NCBI GenBank assembly: GCA_018292915.2 | Contig: JACVVK020000216.1 | Span: 438,001-502,000 of the forward strand | Reading direction: 5' to 3' | Source of the DNA: Batillaria attramentaria | Lineage: Eukaryota; Mollusca; Gastropoda; Batillariidae | DNA length: 64,000 nt | Part shown: positions 55,306 through 64,000 of the stretch, one piece after another | How the letters are laid out: the number at the start of each line of letters is the position of its first letter | Numbering within the stretch: position 1 is the stretch's first letter | Translations under genes and position numbers: made by a program | Notes under the pieces: model-generated | The model's database searches: none | Told to the model about the DNA's origin: nothing | Seen by the model: the letters and a program-made list of their open reading frames with translations, nothing else

Positions 55306-58300
55306 CAAAATCATCCAGCTGAACTTCAGTCTATCCATTGTAAAACCGTATCACAACATAGATTCTGCTGGATCGTCGGTCGCAGATATGATTAATGCTG
55401 AGAGCAGGAAGTATTCAGCGGATGCGTCCGGGCCATCTTTGGATCTCTCGCACAGCTATTCGATCTTTCTGTGTTCCGTACTAGTTTTACTTGAACACTG
55501 ACATCGAACGAAATGCACTACGTAGCCTACGTACAGCAGTGAAAACCAAACTAGATCTTTCGTTCGTTCTCCGGATGTTTGAAAATACTTATGTTTTCCA
55601 TAGGCCTAAAACACATGCAAAATATATGGGGGAGACCACCTGTCAGTCGCTGACATCTTCGTTTTTGTTTATTTCGTGAAGATATTTTACGGCGGCTAGT
55701 GTAGGGTTGGGTCAAACAAACAGAGACTTTTTACAAGCATGCGGATTCTATACTAAATTTATGCCAGTCACATGTCGTGGATGCGGCGATTTTGGTTTTC
55801 ACGTGTGATGCTGTGTGTTTGGTTTGGGAGAAAACATAATCTTGGCTCCAACTTCGATACCGATCTTGGCTCCAGTTTCGATATCGTAGGCATACCTACC
55901 TCTTTTTTTCAAGGGGGAAATCTAAAGAAAGGTTTTCCCGTTCCTGGTGTTCGCTTCTGACAGCAATTCGGCGCTGCACACCATTGCACGCCCGAATTTT
56001 TGCGTGGTTTCTGGCTTTTTGCCATACTGCCATTACTGCGTAGATCTGCGGGATGCGCGCTAATGCGCACAGACAACTCTTACGCGTTGTCCCTCAAAGG
56101 GAGGTAAGTGAACTATCTTTATGTTTCCAAGATCTTTGATCATACCATCATCTATCCTCAGAGGAAATTTACGATGTATCCACCACTCATGAAGTTGTAT
56201 GCCGACAGCAGATCAGTTTAATTCGGTGAACAAAACAAACTTGTTTGGCATTCTACCTCAATATGCATGTTCTATGCATGTAACCACACCAGCAAATGTA
56301 AATGAGGGCAAAACATATAATAAAGATAGTGGCGATGGTGATTGCGGAGGTGTATGCACGTGTCTACTGTACTCACTTTCTTGTGGAATTCCTGCTTTGG
56401 ATCAGGTTTTGTCGCTTTCTTGAGGATTTCATTTGGGTTGATGGATTTCCACTCAAATGCAGCTGGTTTTTCATCCAGGAAAAACTCCTCTGGTGTGGAA
56501 AACTCTGAAAACGCCACACAGTTCTACGTAAAGAGCTGTACCGATTATTAACCCTCGTCTTGCTGAGAACAGAATATCCTGGTGTACTTCTAGGACTTTT
56601 TCAGCATTAGGCAAATTAATTCACCAAGCCCAAGGTTAAAGAACATAAGACAAAATTATACATGCATGTATTTCATTTCCCCCTTCACTCTATGAACCCT
56701 CAGAATATCCTTCTTACTCACTGTGATCATAACTAGCACACCCAGTTTGACCCTAAACTGCTGACTGCAGTTGCTGTAAACATCTTGTCACCACTTGAGA
56801 AGTGATGACTGGAATGCATGTTATAATGTAGCTAAACAATGTATTTATAGCTACATACTGATGCCTATATTTGCGGCAAACATCCTGTCGCTGCATGAGA
56901 AGTCTTTGGGTTTGTCATTGGCCCAGCCTTTTGCTCTCCCAGCAGCGTCTCCAACATACACACATTCGGATTTGTCCACCTGTGAAAAGAACAGATGAAA
57001 CATATACAGCTGACCTTTTTCTGCTTAAGAGGTCTTTTTTTTTTATTCTGTTTTCTGCGGGTTTTTTTTTTTTTTTTTTTGGTACAGTGGCAGTACAACA
57101 GTCGCAAGACATACCAACTGATATACACTTCAGAGGAAGACGATTGAAAAAGTAAATTTGTAACGCTCAAGTTTGTATACGAGTGCAACACATGCAAGAC
57201 TGCGTACATCCCTACCAATACTAGCATACTCACATCCACACACACAAGGAAAAAGAAAAGAAGAGGAGGGGAGGGGAAAAAAAAAAAAGCCTACGGGAAA
57301 AAAACACACAAACAAACAGACAAACAAAAGAGGTTAAGAGCTTAAGAGGTCTTTGTGGTCAGAGGAAGAGAACCATGGTAGCCCTCATTCAATGTGAGCT
57401 CTGCAAAAAGGGATAATACGTGAGGTGGAGGGGGTGCGGTGAGACTGAAGTGAACTGTAAATATTTCATGAGTAAAAAGCAGCACTGATCTAACCAGACA
57501 GAAGTGCGACACACAATGTACAAAACAATATAAACAGAACGAGCTAGCGATCACAGCAGATTTTACAACTGGCAACAGACTGTGGCGTATTTCACTGAAA
57601 ACAGCTGAACGGTTCTTGAGAAATTACAGTCATCCCCTCCCCAAAAACAGTAAGGCTCACACATACTCACATACGACCACGCACAGACCAAGCACATGTT
57701 TGAGTATCCCTTACTACGCTGGGGAACTAAAAATCGTACCAGTATCTACTATTGCATACCTCAACACCCTGATTGCAATTTTTGATGAAGAAATTCCACA
57801 TTTCTGGGGACGGTTTCCGGTAGTGACTGTTGCCTGTGCTGATAAATACCTGCAACAAAGAAATGATATTTCTGTAAGGCAGAACTTAAACACTCTGGTT
57901 CTACAGATCTGTCAGAAAGATCTTAAAAGGCATCTTCAAAACACAGCTTGGGTAAAACCACAATGCATGCTTTAAAAAAAAAAGACAAAAAAAGACACAG
58001 AATTAAAAAAAAACAGAAAAACTGAAAGGGGTGATGAAGAGGGAAAAAATAAAGAAGCAGGAAGCACTCACCAAAACAGGAATACCAAGTTCTTTGATGA
58101 TGGCTTCGATCTTGTCCTTGACAGTATCTGGTTTGACCTTGTCTTTTTCGATGCCAGCCTGGTTGGTGAAGAAGACCACCCGGAAGCCATCTTTGTCCAA
58201 AGCTCTGAGTTTTCCTGCCACACTGTCGTCCCACCATTCCCAGTCATTGGAACCTGTTCATAATCAAAAACTGATATGAAATATGATTGTTTTATTACAG

Positions 58301-59470
58301 GCGTGTAGGAAGATGCTGAGAGGAAAGGGGGCCCACTAAGTCGGGTGAGCCATACAGCAGGGGTGGAGAAGGGGGTGGGGGGAGTTTTGTGTGTGTGTGT
58401 GTGTTGACTGCCAAGGATTGTGTCCTGCGACAGCAGAGCAGGGGGGCCCCACCACTGGTGGGCCCCCTCTCCTCTTATCAAAAGCAAGGGGGGCCCAAAG
58501 ATATTTGGGCCCCCTTTCCAAAAATCGAACGGGGGCCTGGGCCCCCAGGGCCCCCGTGGTTCCTACGCCCCTGTATTAGTTCTCACATGTGTTGCAAAGG
58601 GTCAATTAGAAACAAATACTTGAAGATTCAAGACCTGTAGAAAACAGAACACTTTTTGTCTCTATAGTTTACAATTCAGGTGTCATATGCTAAACTGGCA
58701 CCCACTGTGCAACACAACTGAATGCAACCCCAAATTCTCGAGATGAAACTAAATGCCTTTATGAAGTGTAGCCCTAATTAATTTCTCAATAGAGTCCAAT
58801 GCTTAATAAAGAGTTTATCTCCAAGACTGGGGTATTTTGAACCAAAACTCTACAAGAGTGACACTTGACCCAACACGAAAAAGTGATGCTAAACTGACCA
58901 TGATATCGAGATACCGTGAACCGTTTTACGGATTCCCTCTGCTCCTGTGTGGAGCACAGTACTTTTACGTACACTGAATGGCTGCTGAACTGAATGGCTG
59001 TTATAAGAACAACAGTGATAAATGACCTAACAACATGTACATGTACCCGCAATTCTTCATGTTAGGATAAAAGCATTCATCTAACAAATTAAATCATGTG
59101 TATAACATTGTTTTGGGCATGACATTCCTCTGAGAAATCCAGTAACTGGACAGGGGTGATGTGGACGATGGAGAGGGGGCATGGAGTAAAAGGGGGTGTG
59201 AGCGTTGTTAGAATAATAAGCGGCTCGAGCTTTACCAACGGCAAACTTGCGACCGCTGGCGGTTTGGATGACTGTGAAATCTATGTCGAATCCAGCCACT
59301 TTACTTCTTCCTTCTAGTGTGTCCGAGCTCAGGACGAGAAGCGGACACACCCCCTTCACTGGTTTTCCTTCCGCAGTCCATCGGAGCCCATCGGCAAGGT
59401 CCGTTTCCCCTCGCGCCTTTTTCGCTCGCTGGGCGGTGTTGTCCACTGCTTTCCGCTTCGGTCGGCTCAT
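51827..59470 (-). CDS. PNKP: Bifunctional polynucleotide phosphatase/kinase, FHA-less
   Basis: A DNA-end repair enzyme that removes 3' phosphates and adds 5' phosphates at strand breaks. Minus-strand exons: 59236-59470 (ATG), 58072-58253, 57760-57849, 56859-56979, 56377-56504, 53838-53969, 52902-53004, 51827-52080 (TAG). They are in frame, 414 aa. The basic, probably nuclear-targeting start (MSRPKRKAVDNTAQRAKKAR) is followed by the HAD phosphatase domain: AGFDIDFT nucleophile motif, VVFFTNQAGI, NSHYRKPSPEMWNFF, YVGDAAGR. The kinase domain has Walker A GCPASGKST, NRDTLGT, VVADNTHPS and IPDVGYNVFKKNFEEP. Human PNKP (521 aa) has an N-terminal FHA domain; none is encoded here, as in the nematode form. 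Motif I has Phe where the family usually has Gly (DxDGT). Confidence 0.95.
52478..52637 (-). repeat. SINE family B, inverted copy
   Basis: On the minus strand it reads GGATAGCCAAATGGTAAAAC for the head, a degenerate B box, the body AAATATTTGTGCTGGCC-like block and CCCCATCTTTGATATTATCC. Diverged relative to the copies at 45660 and 48934. In PNKP intron 7. Confidence 0.75.
53223..53435. mobile_element. TTAA-flanked foldback MITE
   Basis: TTAA at 53219-53222 and 53436-53439. The ends CTCTTTTCTGGCCACAG and, inverted, CTCTTTCCTGGCCACAG match, and the pairing continues with gaps for about 85 bases per arm (ACTGGTACTAGC and GCAGCACAAGGGCCT among the shared blocks). The 213-bp unit is nearly all inverted repeat. 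piggyBac-like target choice; no ORF. In PNKP intron 6. Confidence 0.75.
53589..53794. mobile_element. MITE family M1, copy 5
   Basis: Left end CAGCCCTTACATATGTT, right end inverted CAGGGCTTGGTGTCTGT. Interior ACAGGACAGATGTCCTGGC and AATCAGTCTATGACTGAC match other copies in inverse orientation. 206 bp, ending 43 bp before PNKP exon 6. Confidence 0.68.
54140..54445 (+). mobile_element. LINE 3'-end fragment
   Basis: A frame reads RRGRLSFVLLAIRRLND then stop, the usual C-terminal end of CR1/L2-like reverse transcriptases. About 150 bp of 3' UTR follows, then GGGGTAATAAAGATATATTG with TTGAATTGAA tail units. 5'-truncated copy in PNKP intron 5. Confidence 0.6.
54669..54752 (+). pseudogene. Broken THAP-domain exon
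   Basis: The frame from the ATG in a GCATGGCGG context gives LCSAPNCSNNRQI then a stop. After a frame change SFGIPVEKQP follows, resembling the FHxFP part of THAP fingers. Too short and broken to be functional. Confidence 0.5.
54840..55310. repeat. Duplicated 270-bp segment inside the P-like element
   Basis: The order GCATGCAGTGTAAACAAACA, CACACG(C/T)GGC, TGCTAG(T/C)GGC, then (CA)n appears twice, at 54847-54997 and 55113-55302. A tandem duplication inside the transposon explains it. Confidence 0.6.
58298..58573. mobile_element. GGGCCC-rich palindromic MITE with 5-bp TSD
   Basis: TATTA flanks both ends (58293-58297 and 58574-58578). Left end CAGGCGTGTAGGAAGATGC and inverted right end CAGGGGCGTAGGAACCACG are imperfect repeats. 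The right half is three consecutive palindromes built on GGGCCC (58442-58471, 58489-58518, 58531-58555). hAT-like elements can make 5-bp duplications. In PNKP intron 1. Confidence 0.65.
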
Positions 59471-62400
59471 CCTCTTGAGTTTTGAGCGATTCCCGGCAAG
59501 TGACCTAGATTTTGTGCTAACGGCTTCGCAGATGTGGCCCTAACTGATGTTGGACGAACGTGACTGTCGGTTTTATGCTACCCGGTATAGAGTGGGTAGG
59601 GGAGATGAGGGTGGGTGGGGGAGGTTGAAGGTCGAAGCTTACCCTCGCAACATGCTCGGGCGCGTCTGTTGTCGCAGGTATGACGTCAGATCGTAAACAC
59701 GACGACGCGCGTGCTTCTCAGGGGGCGTTACTCCAGTGTTGTTTCTGCGCTTCGCGGAGCCAGTAGACTGGTTTTCGTCCTGATTTGGCGAAGCTCTTTC
59801 TGCGTTTCAGTCTGCGCACCTACCCAGGTCACTCACCGATGGAATCGTGGGAACTCTCCGCTGCCGTTACGTTCCACTACAGATACAGTTACTAAAGACA
59901 GCAGTCGACCTCCCACACCATCCAAAAATGCCGTAGTACAGTGGGAAGTCGGAAGCCAGTGCCGGATGAGGCGTAGCCAAAGCTGGACTGATACCGTGAC
60001 TGACCGCACACTGACCACGTGAACTGTGCCCCCCCCCCCCCCTCCATCTCAAGATTGAGAGAGAGAGCTGCCGGTTTTGAAAAATCAAGACCCACCCCTA
60101 AACGACCCCCCCCCCCCTCCGTGCTACGCCAGTTATATTGTTGCCTCACTGCAAGTCTGTCTAAACTGATGATCCGTCATAGTCTACATGCATATAATGA
60201 TATTATATACTGGGCCTTTTCTGTCATCAGGCTGATCGAGTTTATCAACTAGTTTAACCGCTGAGCAGCAAGGTTTAACGCCGGAATGAATGCTCTGTTT
60301 GACCGCGTGTCACCCGGCCGCGGGCTAAACTGGGCCGGGAATATCAATACTCATGTACCCATACTGATGATGATGTTGCCGTTAACTTTGAAATGTTACG
60401 CCAAACGCATAAGTTCAGCAGGTACACTGACCGAAGCCGGTACTCTGATGGCCGGTGATCAAAGATGTATGCATGCAGTCACTGAGTCAAGTTGGCAGAG
60501 ACACACCCACTTTGCCGCGGCGGTCACTGATGCACCGAATTTGGCGCCTTTCGTGCCCATAAGAACTGAATGGTCAGGACTGCCAGGGCCAACTCAGCGG
60601 TGAACTGACAAACAAACAAAACAACAACTTGTGAAACCGGCTATGAACATAATTGTATGCTTTGCGATGGGGACGGGAGGGTGGAGGCACGGCCGGGATG
60701 GTGGGGCGGGGTGCCAGTGGCCGGATGGAACTGGCTCAGCCGGGCAACACTGCGAGTCAGGTCCCTGAACTTGAACTGTGCCCATAACCACGCGTAACGC
60801 GGGTGACTGATTCTTTGCTTATGGCCTGTTTTTTTTTGCGAGTGATCGGTTACTGCCGATTCAGTATATTGTCTATCTGCGTCACGGTTAATCAAGTTAG
60901 GGCGTGGTGGCCAAAATCACGACCGTGCGTTCAACTTGATGCCGGTCGGTCGTTCTGGCTACGGTGGAGCCCACCGTGACTGCAGTGAGGCAGTCCTTTA
61001 ACCGTGACACGCGCGCGCGTGTGGTTTCAGTACCGTCGGCCTCCATCACACCCGCCGCCAAAAGTACCGGTTCGTACTTACTGAGTTGCCTATGTATATT
61101 ACTACCGTGAACCGGCTCTTTCCAATAACGGACCCAAATTAGTGATCCGAGTCTCACCTTTGTCACAGTGGTGGACCGGCGGCTGCTCCGGCCTCTGTCA
61201 CTGACAAGCACTTCTGTGTCAACTTGATTTGATCAGTATGCAATCAGTGATGAAGTTATTGCCGGATTTTCCGGGGGCGGTTCGATCATAGCCCTGCACT
61301 GATACAGTCGTCTTCCCAGACGGAACTGAAACAACTTGGATTTTATCATTAATGGTCCTAACTGGACTGACAACTGAGTACCTCTCATTGAATGTTTCAG
61401 TGTGTAACCGTGTACAGTGTGCTGTTTTGTTTGTCATCGTCACCCGTACTGACCAGTGTCAGTTCAGTCAGTCGTGGCCGGGACGCGGGCACGAATCAAG
61501 CCGGCTCTAAGACCGCCGGTATAGATCGACCTGCATGTTCGTCAGTACTGACACGTGCAGGTGTCCCATATGGAGTCGGAAGAGGGCATTCACTCGCCCA
61601 AGCCAATGCCCTTGCCGGTGGGGGGGGGGGGGGGGCGCCGGCTGGCGATCGGGATCCCCCCCTCCCCCGCATTCTACACACACACTGACACCCTACTGAT
61701 GATCTGCACCAACGCCGGTTTAAAAAAAAAAAAAGGGGGGGGGGGCCCATTCTAGCAACGCACCTCGGTCTGACCATCGGCCGGTTTTAGTCAAGCGTGA
61801 ACAACGTAATTAAAATCCCTCAGTGATCCCCTAGATGACTTTTCCTGCCTGCCGGTGTATCGCCGGGTGAGCCGCCGTGCACCCTTCCAGCCACACTTTT
61901 GGCGTTTTGCAGCCTGCGGTGAACTCGCCCCTGACTATGATAGTGTGTGCGCTTACTTCACAGAATGCAGAGAACATTGAAACAAAACAAACGACGAATT
62001 ACAAATGCATTTGCAAGTACGATATTCGTACTTGGATGTTTTCCGCCTCTCTCGGTCCAGCGTCGGTGATCCGTCTGATCAGGGACTTACATAGAATATG
62101 TAAGTCCCTGGTCTGATACACTGATCCACTCAGAACACGAGTTGGTCAGTCATGGAATACAAGACCCCGCGGTGACTCCATAAAGTCCGGGCGACTTGAC
62201 AAAACCACATAAAACAAGAGAACAAACCATTACGAGGCTTCTTTTTTCTGTCAGCTACTGCTGCTTTTATCTTTCATTCAACACAACAGATTTTACCGGT
62301 TTCAGGTCCTGCCACCGTTCCGCTGCGACTGGACCGTCAGAAAATGCGAAGCTTCAGTTTGCGCTCACACCAAGCCACAACAGCCACGGCAGTCGGAAGC

Positions 62401-62660
62401 AATTCTCATTACATGTATCGGCATCGGTTACCACAAGCTTATTTTCTTAAAGACCAGATCTTTGACACCCCGTGCGAATTTTATTCAATATCACGCATAC
62501 GAGAAACTTTATCCATAGCAAGCCCAAGTTCGTCGCTGATTTGTTTACCAATTTCTCATATTGCGCTCCGCGCCATCTTCGGCCAATCTCTCTCCCAGAA
62601 TTCTGTCGTCCATTGCGCATGCGTGCTTAGTCCATTGCAAATGGCGGCACTTGTTATTGT
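59471..62660. other. 5' region of PNKP and ACTGA-rich non-coding tract
   Basis: About 3.2 kb with no recognisable coding exon. The first few hundred bases must hold the PNKP promoter. From about 59,980 to 62,160 the pentamer ACTGA/TCAGT is strikingly frequent, and CCGGT/ACCGG is also common. C- and G-runs occur at 60029-60043, 60108-60118 and 61621-61635. Confidence 0.6.
62560..62660 (+). promoter_or_regulatory. TATA-less promoter candidate of an unseen gene
   Basis: GCGCATGCGTGC at about 62616-62627 resembles an NRF-1 site, and CAAATGGCGGCAC at 62637-62649 resembles a YY1 site overlapping an ATG. CCATCTTCGGCC lies upstream. This set is typical of housekeeping promoters. The ATG at 62641 opens only MAALVIVPWRL before a stop, so a first coding exon could not be confirmed. 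Confidence 0.4.
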
Positions 62661-64000
62661 TCCATGGCGTTTGTGATACATGGGCTTTTTTAACGCATTT
62701 TTGACACCTTTACAGGTAAAGTAGACAGTTGTCAGATTGCATTAACATATTGAGATAACTTTGAGACACGTCTCTGACGTCGCCGCTCACATTTGCGGCA
62801 TTTCTGAGGTTGCACGCGCCGGTGTCAGAAGGAGCGATTTGGTTGGGATCGCCGATTTGCCAGCTTGGTGATCTCGGTTTTCTCCTGGATTTATGGCACA
62901 TTTTGCCGAACGTTCGCGTATATTTGCATGCACGCATAGCGTAAGTGTGTCTAAATTATTGGCGCTAGTAAAGTATGCCTATGTGAATGCGTGGATTCTG
63001 AAAAAAATCTTGTTGACTTGGAGAGCATGCTCTTCCGCTGACTGACCCATTTGCTCTCCGCTTCGTAATATGGCTGTCAGTTTCGAGCCCTCTGCGTTGC
63101 AATATGAATCGGCATAAAAGGTTATTGCCTGTGTTTTCAGATCCATACATTTTGTTCTCGTCGTGCTTCTGCGTGTGTTTTGTGTGGTTTCTGTTTTGTT
63201 CTTTAGTGAAAAAAACGAGTTATGCTTTAGTGTTCGTGACTGACATTTCACTGGGAGTGTTAGGTTTTAGAGCACGCAGAGGAGGGCTAATTAGTCGTGT
63301 TGAAACGATGATAATTTGCACCTCGCTCTCGAATACAGTGCTTCCTTTAGCTCTCAGGTGTATGACATACGTGTTTCGCTAACAGTACACCGTGTATTTT
63401 TTGTTTGTGTTGTTTTACAAATCTCTCTGGAAATTTATGACTTCACTTCAGGAGTTGCGTTAGGTCTAGAGTAACAGGAACATTAACTCTTGCTGACTCG
63501 TGTGGTGCGTCCTGTTGGCTTGGCCAGTCACTAAAAAAAAACCCAACAAAAACCATGCGTAGAGCAAAATGATCTATACACATGACTGAAGCTGACAGCT
63601 GAGGCTTGATAAGAGTGCATTTTGTAGTTTAGGTTGTGTGTAAAATGAATCTTGACAACTTGGACTTCCTTTCACTTGAGTTTCTCCTGTGTGAATAAGT
63701 TTCTTTTTCAAATTGATATTTGCATCTATAGGTGTCAGATGCTCCTGATCTCACATTAAAAGAAAAAAAAATGCTTTGCTCTCTCTCTCTCTGTCTCTCT
63801 CTCTCTCTCAAATTGTTCAGTTATCATTTTTGCTTTTGGGTTAAGGTTCCTGTAGCAAATGCTTCATTAGCGTAGTATGCCATAGCCCCCTCCCCCCACC
63901 CCCCTTCCCTTGGTTGTGTTAGTGTTTACACATAAATACGTACATGTGTGCAAAAGACAGTACTATTGTCTTCTCAGAGAGAGAGAGAGAGAGTATGTGT
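62661..64000. other. Right-edge region, no coding exon recognised
   Basis: Contains several open frames of 60-90 codons on both strands without family resemblance, a (CT)n tract at 63779-63810 and C-rich DNA at 63885-63905. It could be the first intron or 5' UTR of a gene that begins near 62.6 kb. Confidence 0.4.

Larger units (their letters stand above)
54603..56092. mobile_element. P-element-like transposon with THAP-like start
   Basis: Terminal inverted repeats of about 50 bp differ at only a few positions: left GGACAACGCGAAGAGTTGTC..., right inverted GGACAACGCGTAAGAGTTGT..., both continuing CGCATTAGCGCGC and ending at AGATCT. Inside, an ATG at 54669 opens MAESGKRSQKPGLQLCSAPN then CSNNRQ, the C-x-A-x2-C-x-N-R start of a THAP zinc finger, followed by stops. 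THAP domains sit at the N terminus of P-element transposases. An 8-bp target duplication was not found. Non-autonomous, in PNKP intron 5. Confidence 0.7.

Noticed and set aside
59711..60022. 103-codon frame facing PNKP as a divergent gene
   Set aside because: No recognisable domain, lies in GC-rich promoter DNA, and no splice partner was found.
62979..63382. Overlapping frames of about 90 codons near the right edge
   Set aside because: Both strands are open by chance; neither shows a family signature.
1..64000. CRISPR array, bacterial operon or viral genome
   Set aside because: Introns, SINEs and animal gene families throughout; no spaced identical repeats and no virus-type gene set.

Overview
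This is nuclear DNA from an animal, most likely a mollusc and probably a gastropod. The genes are split by GT-AG introns. Many introns carry long TG/CA tracts, tRNA-headed SINEs, MITE-like elements and scattered copies of the ACATGT word that is common in molluscan DNA. Several genes resemble the lophotrochozoan and vertebrate orthologues at the same time. No species call is possible from sequence reading alone.

Seven protein-coding genes can be rebuilt exon by exon, and their strands alternate strictly: ERMP1 (-, 3' part off the left edge), SELENOH (+), POLR2J/RPB11 (-), ZRANB2 (+), LRRC42 (-), GPLD1 (+) and PNKP (-). Neighbours therefore meet either head to head (ERMP1/SELENOH, RPB11/ZRANB2, LRRC42/GPLD1), probably sharing promoter DNA, or tail to tail. 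Every exon junction I list keeps the reading frame. The joined lengths match the families: SELENOH 128 aa with one selenocysteine, RPB11 117 aa, ZRANB2 337 aa, GPLD1 845 aa from 25 exons, PNKP 414 aa without the FHA domain. A promoter-like tract near 62.6 kb suggests another gene starting at the right edge, but no coding exon could be recognised there.

The genes do not form one pathway. They are mostly housekeeping functions: ER metallopeptidase, nuclear selenoprotein, RNA polymerase II subunit, splicing factor, LRR protein, secreted GPI-specific phospholipase D, and DNA-end repair kinase/phosphatase.

The rest is repeats. There is a nearly intact APE-type LINE with a 12-bp target duplication in ZRANB2 intron 5. 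LRRC42 holds a PIF/Harbinger-like element with a MADF-like ORF. GPLD1 intron 2 holds a 1.3-kb TA-flanked TIR element. PNKP introns hold a P-element-like transposon with a THAP-like start, a TTAA-flanked foldback MITE and a GGGCCC-rich 5-bp-TSD MITE. Five copies of a roughly 200-bp TIR family and three SINE families are dispersed through the window, one SINE nested inside a MITE. Broken RecQ-like helicase fragments are repeated at 19.6-22.1 kb. The most unexplained tract is about 60.0-62.2 kb, where the word ACTGA/TCAGT is strongly over-represented.
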